Shown one piece after another: positions 17,619 to 26,213 of a stretch of 64,000 bases of DNA (position 1 is its first letter; every line of letters begins with the position of its first letter). The DNA lies in the NCBI RefSeq assembly GCF_018131075.1, contig NZ_JAFCLS010000005.1, positions 124,001 through 188,000 on the forward strand. The letters are read 5' to 3'. Position numbers and translations under genes: made by a program. This DNA is from Bradyrhizobium sp. JYMT SZCCT0428 (lineage in GTDB: Bacteria; Pseudomonadota; Alphaproteobacteria; Rhizobiales; Xanthobacteraceae). The notes below the pieces were generated by a model. The model made no database searches. It saw only the letters and a list, made by a program, of their open reading frames with translations, and had not been told where the DNA came from.

Positions 17619-19532
17619 ATGACCACGATCCTTGGCGTCCCCTCCGCGGTCCTCTATGGCCAGCTCCTGCTCGGGCTGATCAACGGCGCCTTCTACGCCA
17701 TGCTGAGCCTCGGCCTCGCGGTGATCTTCGGCATGATGAACATCGTGAACTTCGCCCACGGGGCGCAGTACATGATGGGCGCGATGGGCGCATGGTTTCT
17801 GCTCAATTATCTCGGCATCGGCTATTGGTGGGCGCTGATCCTGGCGCCGCTCGCCGTCGGCGCGATCGGCATCGTGATCGAGATGCTGCTGCTGCGACGC
17901 CTTTACAAGCTCGACCATCTCTACGGCATGCTGCTCACCTTCGGTCTTGCACTGATGGTGCAGGGAATGTTCAGCGACTGGTTCGGCTCTTCGGGCCAGC
18001 CCTATTCGATTCCGCAGGCGCTGATGGGTGGCAACCATCTCGGTTTCATGTTCCTGCCGAACTACCGGGCCTGGGTGATCGCCGCTTCGGTCGTGATCTG
18101 CCTCGGCACCTGGTACGTTGTCGAACGGACCAAGCTTGGCGCCTATCTGCGCGCCGCGACCGAAAACCCGATGCTGGTTCAGGCTTTCGGTATCCGCGTC
18201 CCGCGCATGATCACGCTGACCTACGGCGCCGGCGTTGCGCTTGCCGCACTGGCGGGCGTTCTGGCCGCGCCGATCTACCAAGTCAGCCCGCTGATGGGCG
18301 CGGATCTGTTGATCGTCGTCTTTGCCGTGGTGGTGATCGGTGGCATGGGCTCGATCATGGGCTCGATCCTGACCGGCTTCCTCGTCGGCATCATCGAGGG
18401 CCTGACCAAGGCCTTCTATCCCGAAGCCTCGACGACGGTCGTCTTCGTGGTGATGGCGGTGGTGCTGCTGATCCGCCCGGCGGGGCTGTTCGGATCGAAG
18501 CCCGAGGCCGCGCAGGGGCAGCCGCAATCCAGCCTGTCGGTGCCGGCGCCGTCAGCGCGTACGCAGAACCTGATCTTCCTGACGGTCGCCGCCTGCCTCG
18601 CGGCGGCGCCGATCGTCGTTTATCCCGGCTTCATGATGAAGGCGATGATCTTCGCCCTGTTCGCCTGCGCCTTCAATCTGGTCGCCGGCTATGGGCGGCT
18701 GGTCTCGTTCGGCCACGCCATGTTCCTGGGCTCCGCCGGCTATGTCTGCGGCCATGTTGCGAAGACCTGGGGACTGCCCCCTGAACTCGCCATTCTGGCC
18801 GGAACGGCAACCGCGGCCATGCTTGGCTTTGTCTCGGGCTGGCTCGCCATCCGCCGCAGCGGCATCTACTTCGCCATGGTAACGCTGGCTTTCGCGCAGA
18901 TGGTCTATTTCGTCGCGCTGCAGGCGCCTTTCACCGGCGGCGAGGACGGGCTGCAGGCGATTCCGCGCGGCATGCTGTTCGGCCTGATCGACCTTTCGCG
19001 GCCGGCGAACCTCTACACGTTCGTGCTGGCGATATTCCTCGGCGGTTTCTTTCTGATCATGCGCCTGGTCGGCTCGCCGTTCGGGCGCGTGCTGAAGGCG
19101 ATCAGCGATCACGACGCCCGCGCGCAGTCGCTCGGCTTTGATACCAGCCGCTACAAGCTCGTTGCCTTCACGCTCTCGGCGGCGCTGGCCGGGCTTGCGG
19201 GTTCGACCAAGGCGATCGTCAGCCAGATCGCCAGCCTGACCGACGTGCACTGGTCGATGTCGGGTGAAGTATTGCTGATGACGTTTCTCGGCGGCGTCGG
19301 CACGCTCTACGGCCCGCTCGTCGGCGCCTTCATCGTCGTCGCCATGCAGAACTATCTGGCGGCATTCGGACAATGGGTCACCGTCATTCACGGCCTGATC
19401 TTCGTTGTCTGCGTGCTGGCCTTCCGGCGCGGCATCGTCGGCGAACTGATCGAGTTCTGGCATCGCCGGCGCCGGGCACCAGCGGCGACACAGACCGTGC
19501 TTCGCAAAGTGGCGGTCGCGACAAAGGAATGA
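17619..19532 (+). CDS. Fused LivH-LivM ABC transporter permease
   Basis: A 637-residue inner-membrane protein that joins two permeases usually encoded separately. Residues about 1-290 are LivH-like (GLINGAFYAMLSLGLAVIFG, then NFAHGAQYMMGA); a linker rich in Ala, Pro, Gln and Ser spans about 290-315; residues about 320-630 are LivM-like (NLVAGYGRLVSFGHAMFLGS, FGRVLKAISDHDARAQSLG). ATG 17619 fits LivH N-termini; the frame is open further upstream inside the LivF-like gene. Both permease halves look complete, so the fusion should be functional rather than an assembly artefact. It completes the transporter core with the two ATPases. Confidence 0.9.
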   Translation: MTTILGVPSAVLYGQLLLGLINGAFYAMLSLGLAVIFGMMNIVNFAHGAQYMMGAMGAWFLLNYLGIGYWWALILAPLAVGAIGIVIEMLLLRRLYKLDHLYGMLLTFGLALMVQGMFSDWFGSSGQPYSIPQALMGGNHLGFMFLPNYRAWVIAASVVICLGTWYVVERTKLGAYLRAATENPMLVQAFGIRVPRMITLTYGAGVALAALAGVLAAPIYQVSPLMGADLLIVVFAVVVIGGMGSIMGSILTGFLVGIIEGLTKAFYPEASTTVVFVVMAVVLLIRPAGLFGSKPEAAQGQPQSSLSVPAPSARTQNLIFLTVAACLAAAPIVVYPGFMMKAMIFALFACAFNLVAGYGRLVSFGHAMFLGSAGYVCGHVAKTWGLPPELAILAGTATAAMLGFVSGWLAIRRSGIYFAMVTLAFAQMVYFVALQAPFTGGEDGLQAIPRGMLFGLIDLSRPANLYTFVLAIFLGGFFLIMRLVGSPFGRVLKAISDHDARAQSLGFDTSRYKLVAFTLSAALAGLAGSTKAIVSQIASLTDVHWSMSGEVLLMTFLGGVGTLYGPLVGAFIVVAMQNYLAAFGQWVTVIHGLIFVVCVLAFRRGIVGELIEFWHRRRRAPAATQTVLRKVAVATKE

Positions 19533-19627
19533 GACGTCTCGAAAAGAAACTCCGTCATCGGGGGAAGTGGAACAGGCCCGAACCAAACCCCGCTCGGAAG
19601 AGCGGATCCGACAACAGGGGATAGATC

Positions 19628-20851
19628 ATGCGAAAGATGCCTTCCAGACTCTTGTGTGGTGTAGCCGCCGCGCTCTGCCTCGGCGTCATCGCTGGCCAGG
19701 CCGCGGCCCAGGTCAGTGACGACGTCGTCAAGATCGGTGTGCTGACCGACATGTCCGGCCAATATTCCGACCTTAACGGGCCAGGCTCGCTGCTGGCGGC
19801 GCAGATGGCGGCAGCGGACTTCGGCGGCAGGGTTCTGGGCAAGCCGATCGAAATCATCGGCGCCGACCATCTTCAGAAGGCGGACGTCGGCGTCGGCATT
19901 GCCCGGCGCTGGATCGAGAACGAGAAGGTCGACGCGATCTCAGACGTCACCAACAGCGCCATCGCGCTTGCGGTACAGCAGTTGACGCGCGAGACCAGCC
20001 GCGTGGCGCTGTTCGCGTCGCCCGGCACGACGGATTTGACCGGCAAGCAGTGTTCGCCCACCGGCTTTCACTGGGTCTACGACAATTATTCAAACGCGGT
20101 CGGACCGCTGAAGGCGCTGATCGACAAGGGCAACGACACGTTCTTCATCGTTACCGCCGATTTCGCCTTCGGGCATTCGCTAGAGAAGATCGCGACTGAG
20201 GCGATCAAGGCCAATGGCGGCAAGGTTTTGGGCAACGTTCGCCATCCCTTCGGCGCAGCCGATCTCTCGTCGTTCCTGCTGCCGGCGCAGGCATCGAAGG
20301 CGAAGGTCATCCTGCTCGCCACCGCCGGCAAGGATATGACGACGGCGATCAAGCAGGCCAACGAGTTCGGCATCATCGCGGGCGGGCAGGCGATCGCCGC
20401 GCCGGTCGTGTTCATTACCGATGTCAACGCTCTCGGCCTGCCGACCGCGCAGGGTATTTCGTTTGTCGAGGGTTTCTACTGGGACCAGAACGACGAGACG
20501 CGCGCCTTCGCCAAGCGCTTCTTCGAAACCCGCAAGGCCATGCCGACGTCGGTGCAGGCCGGCGTCTATTCCTCGATCACTCACTATCTCAAGGCGATCC
20601 AGGCCGCGGGTACCGATGAGGCCAAGGCCGTAGCCGCCAAGATGCGCGAACTGCCGGTCAACGACTTCTTCGCCAAGGACGGCAAGGTGCGCGAGGACGG
20701 CCGCATGGTCCACAACATGCTGCTGGTCCAGGTCAAGAAACCTTCCGAATCGAAGCAGCCATGGGACTACTATAATGTTTTGGCGACCGTTCCCGGCGAG
20801 CAGGCCTTCCAGTCTCTTGCCCAAAGCGAATGTCCGCTCGTCAAGAAGTGA
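19628..20851 (+). CDS. ABC transporter periplasmic substrate-binding protein (Peripla_BP_6, LivK-like)
   Basis: A 407-residue exported binding protein. The signal peptide is MRKMPSRLLCGVAAALCLGV with a likely AQA-like cleavage before QVSDDVV. The mature start VKIGVLTDMSGQYSDLNGPG is the typical type-I periplasmic fold of the amino-acid/amide family, and SVQAGVYSSITHYLKAI lies near the end. It follows the fused permease by 95 bases, and an extended hairpin lies immediately after its stop. Ligand unknown; the surrounding enzymes point to pipecolate, lysine or a related cyclic amine. Confidence 0.9.
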   Translation: MRKMPSRLLCGVAAALCLGVIAGQAAAQVSDDVVKIGVLTDMSGQYSDLNGPGSLLAAQMAAADFGGRVLGKPIEIIGADHLQKADVGVGIARRWIENEKVDAISDVTNSAIALAVQQLTRETSRVALFASPGTTDLTGKQCSPTGFHWVYDNYSNAVGPLKALIDKGNDTFFIVTADFAFGHSLEKIATEAIKANGGKVLGNVRHPFGAADLSSFLLPAQASKAKVILLATAGKDMTTAIKQANEFGIIAGGQAIAAPVVFITDVNALGLPTAQGISFVEGFYWDQNDETRAFAKRFFETRKAMPTSVQAGVYSSITHYLKAIQAAGTDEAKAVAAKMRELPVNDFFAKDGKVREDGRMVHNMLLVQVKKPSESKQPWDYYNVLATVPGEQAFQSLAQSECPLVKK

Positions 20852-20854
20852 GGC

Positions 20855-20889
20855 AAGGTCCCGGCGGCGACGGCCGCCGCCGGGACCTT
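20855..20889 (+). terminator. Strong hairpin after the binding-protein gene
   Basis: AAGGTCCCGGCGGC (20855-20868) pairs perfectly with GCCGCCGGGACCTT (20876-20889): 14 bp with a 7-base loop, starting 4 bases after the stop of the binding-protein gene and ending about 30 bases before the XRE-cupin start. There is no long T-run. It could be a partial terminator or an mRNA-stabilising element that raises binding-protein levels over downstream enzymes. Confidence 0.6.
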
Positions 20890-20920
20890 ACTTCCGCGAT
20901 AAAAAAGGGAGAGAATCGCG

Positions 20921-21583
20921 ATGAAGAAGACTGCGACGCGATCGTCGCTGAGGGAGGCCGCGGCAACGGTGGTTGTGCCGGCCCGCTTCTCGGCCGACGC
21001 CGCGCCGGCCGAGGGAAGTGATGACCTCGGTCACAGGTTGAAGCGCGTGCGGATCGACAAGGGGTGGACGCTGAAAGAGGTCAGCGAGCGCGCCGGCGTC
21101 GCGCGCTCGACCCTGTCGAAGATCGAGAACGGCCAGATGTCGCCGACCTACGACGTGCTGCAGAAGATCACGCGCGGCGTCGATCTCGACATCGTCGAGC
21201 TGTTCGATCAGCGTCGCCAGAATGCGCCGTTCGGCCGCCGCAGCGTCACGCGCAGCGGCGAGGGCAAGCCGCACCGCACCGACACCTATGATTACGAGGT
21301 GCTGGCGACCGACCTTTCGCAAAAGCATATCCTGCCTTTCAAGGCGCGGATCAGGGCGCGCAGCCTTGACGAGTTCCCCGGCTGGGTGCGCCACGAGGGC
21401 GAGGAGTTCCTGTGCGTTTTGTCCGGCTCTGTCCAGGTCTTCACGGAATTCTACGCTCCCGTTACGCTCGGGGTCGGCGACAGCACCTATTTCGACAGCA
21501 AGATGGGCCACGCCATCGTGTCGCTCAGCAAGGAGGATGCCGAGGTGATCTGGATATGCACCGGCATTACCGCACTCTCATGA
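20921..21583 (+). CDS. XRE-family transcriptional regulator with C-terminal cupin sensor
   Basis: A 220-residue two-domain regulator. After about 30 flexible residues comes an XRE helix-turn-helix (GHRLKRVRIDKGWTLKEVSE, GVARSTLSKIENGQMSPTYD), then a cupin barrel (about residues 140-218; HEGEEFLCVLSGSVQVFTEF, GVGDSTYFDSKMGHAI). Such regulators commonly sense a small catabolic substrate and control neighbouring operons (the PuuR type is an example). It lies between the transporter and the enzymes, and probably controls this island; the tandem repeat at 16042-16079 is a candidate site. GGGAGAG precedes the ATG. Confidence 0.9.
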   Translation: MKKTATRSSLREAAATVVVPARFSADAAPAEGSDDLGHRLKRVRIDKGWTLKEVSERAGVARSTLSKIENGQMSPTYDVLQKITRGVDLDIVELFDQRRQNAPFGRRSVTRSGEGKPHRTDTYDYEVLATDLSQKHILPFKARIRARSLDEFPGWVRHEGEEFLCVLSGSVQVFTEFYAPVTLGVGDSTYFDSKMGHAIVSLSKEDAEVIWICTGITALS

Positions 21584-21607
21584 TCTTGTAGGACAGGAAC
21601 AATACCG

Positions 21608-22576
21608 ATGCTGCGCAGCTACTCCGCTGCCGACGTCCATGCCGCGCTCGGCTATCCCGAGCTGATCGAGGCATTGCGCGAGGCTTTCAAGCGCGACGGC
21701 GAGCCGATGCCGTTGCGGCAGGCCTATGAAGTCGGCGTCGATGGAGCGCCGGCCCGTCTGCTGACGATGCCGGCCTGGATCCGCGGCGAAGCCGTCGGCG
21801 TCAAGCTCGTCACGGTGTTTCCGCAGAATGCCGAGCGCGGGCTTGGTGCGGTGTCCTCGCTTTATTTCCTGCTCGACGGCCAGACCGGCCAGCCGCGCGC
21901 GACGATCGACGGCGAGGCGCTGACCAACCGCCGCACGGCCGCTGCGTCAGCGCTCGCTTCCGGCTATCTGTCGCGCGCGGACAGCCGCACGCTGCTGATC
22001 GTCGGAACCGGCCATGTTGCGCGTCATCTCGCCGCCGCTCACCGCGCCGTGCGTCCGATCGAGAAAGTGATGGTATGGGGACGCAATCCGGAGCGTGCGC
22101 GGGCCCTGGCTGACACGCTTGTCCGGCAGGGCGCGAATGCAGTTTCGGTGACCGACCTTGACGCGGCCTTGCCGCAGGCCGACATCGTGAGCTGCGCCAC
22201 GACCTCGACCGAGCCTCTGGTCAAAGGCGGGCTGCTGCGGCCAGGAACCCATCTCGACCTGGTCGGCGCCTTCACGCCGCAGATGCGAGAAAGCGATGAC
22301 GCGGCTATTTCGCGCAGCCGCGTCTTCGTCGACACCTATCCTGGCGCGCTCGCCGAAGCGGGAGATTTGCTGCTGCCCATCGCCGCCGGAACCTGGAGCG
22401 CCGACAAGGTCTGCGGCGATCTCCATGAACTGACAAATGGCACCAAAGCCGGCCGCCTTGACCGGGACGACATCACCCTGTTCAAATCGGTGGGCGCGGC
22501 GATCGAGGATCTTGCGGCCGCGAGCCTGCTGGTGAACGAGGCCAATCCGAACTCACGCGCGCAGCCTCCCGAGTGA
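21608..22576 (+). CDS. Ornithine cyclodeaminase / mu-crystallin family (ketimine reductase)
   Basis: A 322-residue NAD(P)-binding protein. It shows GVKLVTVFPQNAERGLGAVS, the substrate-side motif DGEALTNRRTAAASALAS, the Rossmann motif LLIVGTGHVARHLAAAH and LDLVGAFTPQMRESDD. The family contains ornithine cyclodeaminase, alanine dehydrogenase and delta-1-pyrroline/piperideine-2-carboxylate reductase. In a cluster with AmaA-like and ALDH7 enzymes, reduction of piperideine-2-carboxylate to L-pipecolate is an attractive role, but sequence alone does not separate these activities. It is 24 bases after the regulator and 25 bases before the molybdoenzyme, so it is in the same operon. Confidence 0.85.
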   Translation: MLRSYSAADVHAALGYPELIEALREAFKRDGEPMPLRQAYEVGVDGAPARLLTMPAWIRGEAVGVKLVTVFPQNAERGLGAVSSLYFLLDGQTGQPRATIDGEALTNRRTAAASALASGYLSRADSRTLLIVGTGHVARHLAAAHRAVRPIEKVMVWGRNPERARALADTLVRQGANAVSVTDLDAALPQADIVSCATTSTEPLVKGGLLRPGTHLDLVGAFTPQMRESDDAAISRSRVFVDTYPGALAEAGDLLLPIAAGTWSADKVCGDLHELTNGTKAGRLDRDDITLFKSVGAAIEDLAAASLLVNEANPNSRAQPPE

Positions 22577-22601
22577 GGGCGTGCGGCAACGAGGCCTGAC
22601 T

Positions 22602-25600
22602 ATGTCGACGCAGGAAAAGCCTGGCTTCTGTACGCTGTGCCGCTCCCGCTGCGGCACGATCAATGTCGTCGAGAATGACCGGCTCGTCGCGGTGCGGCCG
22701 AACCCGGCGCACCCAACTGGCAAGGCGCTATGCCCAAAGGGCAGGGCCGCGCCGGAGATCGCGCATTCGGCCCGCCGCCTGAAGACACCATTGCGACGCA
22801 CCGCGCCGAAGGGCGCCGCCGATCCCGCCTTCGTGCCGATTTCCTGGGACGAGGCGCTGAGCGAGATCGCCGAGCGGCTGGGGCGCTACCGGGAAGAGAG
22901 CGGGCCGGAATCGGTCGCGTTCGCAGTAACCTCCGGCTCTTCGTCGTCGACATCAGACAGCCTCGACTGGATCCAGCGCTTCATCCGCGGCTTCGGCAGC
23001 CCGAACAATTGCTTCTCCACCGAGATCTGCAACTGGCACAAGGACCACGCCCACGCCTTCACCTTCGGGTGCGGCTTGCCTACGGCGGATTATCGCAATT
23101 CCGAACTGATCCTGCTCTGGGGCCACAACCCCGCCAATGTCTGGCTTGCCCAGGCGGAAGCAATCAGCGCCGCGCGGGCGAGGGGGGCCAGGCTTGCGGT
23201 GATCGATCCGCGCCGGACCGGCTCGGCGCGCGATGCCGATCTGTGGCTGCGTATCCGCCCGGGCACGGATGCGGCGCTGGCGCTCGGTCTTGCGCGCTGG
23301 CTCATCGTCAACCGTGCCTACGACACCGAGTTCGTGCGGCACTGGACCAATGCAACCTTCTTGATCCGCGACGACAACGGCTGCTTCTTGCGCGCCGGCG
23401 ATATCGGTCTTGAAGGCGACGGCTTTCTGGTCTGGGATGCGGTCGCGGGCAAAGCAGTGCCGGCCGAGGGCGGGCTTGCGACAGCCGCGCTCCAAGGATG
23501 CTTCGATGTCGTCGGCGTCGAAGGCCCGATCGCCTGCCGCACTGGTTTCGATCACTATGTCGCGGCAGCCGAACCCTACGATCCCGCGACGGTCGAGCGC
23601 ATCACTGGCATCCCGGCGGCGCAAGTTGAGGAACTCGCGGCCACGATCTCGAAGGTATCATCGGTCAGCTATCACGGCTGGACCGGGCTCGGACAGCACA
23701 GCAATGCCTCGCAGACCGAACGCGCGGTCGCAACGCTCTATGCGTTGACCGGCCATTTCGATGCGCCGGGCGGCAATGTCAGGATGCCGAGCCTTCCGGT
23801 GCCGTCGCTGCATTCCATGGCGATGATCCCGCCGGAGACGCGCGCACGGACGCTCGGGCTATCAGAGCGGCCGCTTGGGCCGCCGGCCGACGGCTGGATC
23901 ACCTCCAGCGATTTCTACGACGCGGCGCTGACCGGGAAGCCTTACCGCGTGCGCGCGCTGTTCGCGTTCGGCTCCAATTTGCTGGTCTCGCATCCGGCGC
24001 CGGAGCGCGGACGCGAGGCACTGAAGGCGCTCGATTTTCAGGTCCATTGCGATCTGTTCCTGAATCCGACAGCCGAGATGGCTGATATCGTGCTGCCGGT
24101 ATCGAGCCCGTGGGAGCATGAGGCATTGCGCCTCGGCTTCGAAATCTCGCCCGAGGCGCAGGAATTGGTGCAGCTCCGTCCGCAGATGATTCCGCGGCAG
24201 GGCGAGGCCCGTTCGGATATGTGGATCGTCTTCCAGCTCGCCAAGCGGCTCGGCATGAGCGAACTGTTCTTTGGCGGCGATGTCGAGAAGGGGTTTGAGC
24301 ATCTGCTCGCCCCGCTCGGTCTCGATCTCGAAACGCTGCGGGCGAAACCCGAAGGCATTCGCGTGCCGCTGAAGCATATCAATCGCAAATACCAGACGAC
24401 CGGCTTCGCCACGCAGACCGGCAAGGCCGAGCTCTATTCGGAACTGCTGCATCGCCATGGCTATCCGGCGGTACCGCGTTTCGTCGAGCCGGCCGAGCGC
24501 CGCGATGAAGCGTTTCCGCTGACGCTGTTTTCCGCCAATAGCGGTTATTTCTGCCACAGCCAGCATCGCGGCATCAATGCGCTGCGCCGCAAGCGCGCCG
24601 AGCCGACCGCCGAGATCCATCCCGAACTCGCCCGCCGCAAGAATATCCTGGAGGGCGACTGGATGTTGGTACGCAGCCGCATCGGCACGATCCGGATCCG
24701 CGCCGCTTTCAACGACGGGCTCGCGCAGGATGTGGTGGCGAGCGATTATGGCTGGTGGCAACCTGCGCCGGATCTCGGCCTGCCGGGCTATCTGCCGGAC
24801 GAGACACGGCCGGTCGGCGCCAGTTTCAACGCGATCATCTCGGAACACGGGCGCGATCCGCTCAGCGGATCGCTGGCGCTGCGCTCCTTTGCCTGCGACG
24901 TCGAGCGTGACGAAACCATCGCCTGGCAGGGCTGGCGCTCCTTCGTTGTCGCGGAACGCCGCGAGGAATGTGCCGATGTGGTGGGGCTGACATTACGGCC
25001 AGTCGACGGTGGGACACTTCCGGCATTCCGGCCAGGCCAGTATGTCGGCGTCCGGATTGGCGAGGCGATCCGCTCCTATTCGCTCACCGGGGCAGCGATC
25101 GCGGCGCCCGATGCCTATCGCATCGGTGTCAGGCACATCGATGGCGGGCAGGTGTCGACGGCGATCAGGCACGATCTCGCACCTGATGACATCGTCGAAT
25201 TGCAGTCACCGAAAGGTGGCTTCGTGCTGCCGTTGCGCAACGAGTTTCCGGTCGTCTTGATTGCCGGGGGCATCGGCATCACGCCATTCCTGTCCTATCT
25301 CGAAACGCTCGAGGGTGTCGCCGAGGAGCCGCGCGTCACGCTGCATTATGGCTGCCGGGATGGCGCAAGCCGCCCGTTCCATCATCGGCTCGAAGCGCTG
25401 CGGCAGCGGCTGCCGAATCTCACGCTGGTCACGCATCTGAGCCGCCCACGGAGCGGCGACCGTTTTGATCGGCTGGGCCGGTTCAGCGTCGCGGATATCG
25501 ACCCGGAATTGCTGCGCCAGCGCGCGCGCTTCTACATGTGCGCGTCGGATGCGATGATGGAAGAGGTCGCCGCAGGCCTGCAGGCGCTCGGCGTACCGGC

Positions 25601-25919
25601 CTTCGAGATTTTCAAGGAGCGCTTCCGCTCGCCCCCGCCGCCCGCGCTCGATGGCCTGATGTCGCGCCAGATCCATTTTGCCCGCTCGGGACGCACATTG
25701 AACTGGTCGCCGCAGGCGCCGCTGGCCAGCATTCTCGCGGTGGCCGAAAGCGCGGGCATTGCGATTCCGAGCGGCTGCCGTGTCGGCCAATGCGAGAGCT
25801 GCGCCGTGCCGTTAAAGACCGGCGAGGTTCGCCATCTCGTCGATTGTTCGGAGTTGGATGAGGGGCATTGCCTGACATGTCAGGCCGTTCCACTTTCCGA
25901 TCTCGTCATCGACGCATGA
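22602..25919 (+). CDS. Molybdopterin oxidoreductase fused to an FMN/NAD reductase and plant-type [2Fe-2S] domain
   Basis: A 1105-residue multidomain redox enzyme. Residues 1-60 hold a [4Fe-4S] cluster site (FCTLCRSRCG, then ALCPKG). Residues about 60-720 are a DMSO-reductase-superfamily bis-MGD catalytic unit (LILLWGHNPANVWLAQAEAI, AVIDPRRTGSARDADLWLRI); Cys near 143 in EICNWHKDHAH is the likely molybdenum ligand. Residues about 780-1000 are a flavin/NAD reductase (RSYSLTGA near 823, LIAGGIGITPFLSYL near 887). Residues about 1025-1105 are a C-terminal [2Fe-2S] ferredoxin (CRVGQCESCAVPLKTGEVRH, LTCQAVP). The reductase order is that of phthalate dioxygenase reductase. ATG 22602 is preferred over GTG 22581. 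There is no Tat signal, so it is probably cytoplasmic. Substrate unknown. Confidence 0.9.
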   Translation: MSTQEKPGFCTLCRSRCGTINVVENDRLVAVRPNPAHPTGKALCPKGRAAPEIAHSARRLKTPLRRTAPKGAADPAFVPISWDEALSEIAERLGRYREESGPESVAFAVTSGSSSSTSDSLDWIQRFIRGFGSPNNCFSTEICNWHKDHAHAFTFGCGLPTADYRNSELILLWGHNPANVWLAQAEAISAARARGARLAVIDPRRTGSARDADLWLRIRPGTDAALALGLARWLIVNRAYDTEFVRHWTNATFLIRDDNGCFLRAGDIGLEGDGFLVWDAVAGKAVPAEGGLATAALQGCFDVVGVEGPIACRTGFDHYVAAAEPYDPATVERITGIPAAQVEELAATISKVSSVSYHGWTGLGQHSNASQTERAVATLYALTGHFDAPGGNVRMPSLPVPSLHSMAMIPPETRARTLGLSERPLGPPADGWITSSDFYDAALTGKPYRVRALFAFGSNLLVSHPAPERGREALKALDFQVHCDLFLNPTAEMADIVLPVSSPWEHEALRLGFEISPEAQELVQLRPQMIPRQGEARSDMWIVFQLAKRLGMSELFFGGDVEKGFEHLLAPLGLDLETLRAKPEGIRVPLKHINRKYQTTGFATQTGKAELYSELLHRHGYPAVPRFVEPAERRDEAFPLTLFSANSGYFCHSQHRGINALRRKRAEPTAEIHPELARRKNILEGDWMLVRSRIGTIRIRAAFNDGLAQDVVASDYGWWQPAPDLGLPGYLPDETRPVGASFNAIISEHGRDPLSGSLALRSFACDVERDETIAWQGWRSFVVAERREECADVVGLTLRPVDGGTLPAFRPGQYVGVRIGEAIRSYSLTGAAIAAPDAYRIGVRHIDGGQVSTAIRHDLAPDDIVELQSPKGGFVLPLRNEFPVVLIAGGIGITPFLSYLETLEGVAEEPRVTLHYGCRDGASRPFHHRLEALRQRLPNLTLVTHLSRPRSGDRFDRLGRFSVADIDPELLRQRARFYMCASDAMMEEVAAGLQALGVPAFEIFKERFRSPPPPALDGLMSRQIHFARSGRTLNWSPQAPLASILAVAESAGIAIPSGCRVGQCESCAVPLKTGEVRHLVDCSELDEGHCLTCQAVPLSDLVIDA

Positions 25920-26213
25920 CTGCAAGACCGACGCCTGCGATCATCAGCCCATCCCTTAGCTGATTGAGCAAGTTGCTCGCCAATCCTGCGATTTTGTGGG
26001 GTCTTCAAGGCCGATGCGCCGCCTCGCTCCCGGTCGATTGCGCCATACACCACCATACACGGACCAGCCGGGCTCGAGCGCGGGTCTCCCCGCAATAAAA
26101 TCCCTGCACCCGGCCCCCTTTCATCAAAGCGACACATATGTCATTATAGAAATACAAATGATCGAAGCCGGGTTTTGAAGCCGGCTCACTGGACCGCTGA
26201 GGGAGGATCACCC
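25920..26213 (+). other. Leader/intergenic region before the ugp-like operon
   Basis: About 290 bases without a gene. It contains a CCATACAC direct repeat (around 26043-26060), an AT-rich promoter-like patch with the 8-bp palindrome ACATATGT (26134-26141), and a short hairpin, AGCCGG (26166-26171) with CCGGCT (26181-26186), in the presumed 5' leader. A single TGTCAT resembling one half of a PHO box is present at 26139-26144, but the second half is poor. Confidence 0.4.

Noticed and set aside
26131..26160. A PHO box before the ugp-like operon
   Set aside because: One half-site (TGTCAT) is present, but the second half, 11 bases later, is AAATAC and does not match, so phosphate control cannot be claimed from sequence.
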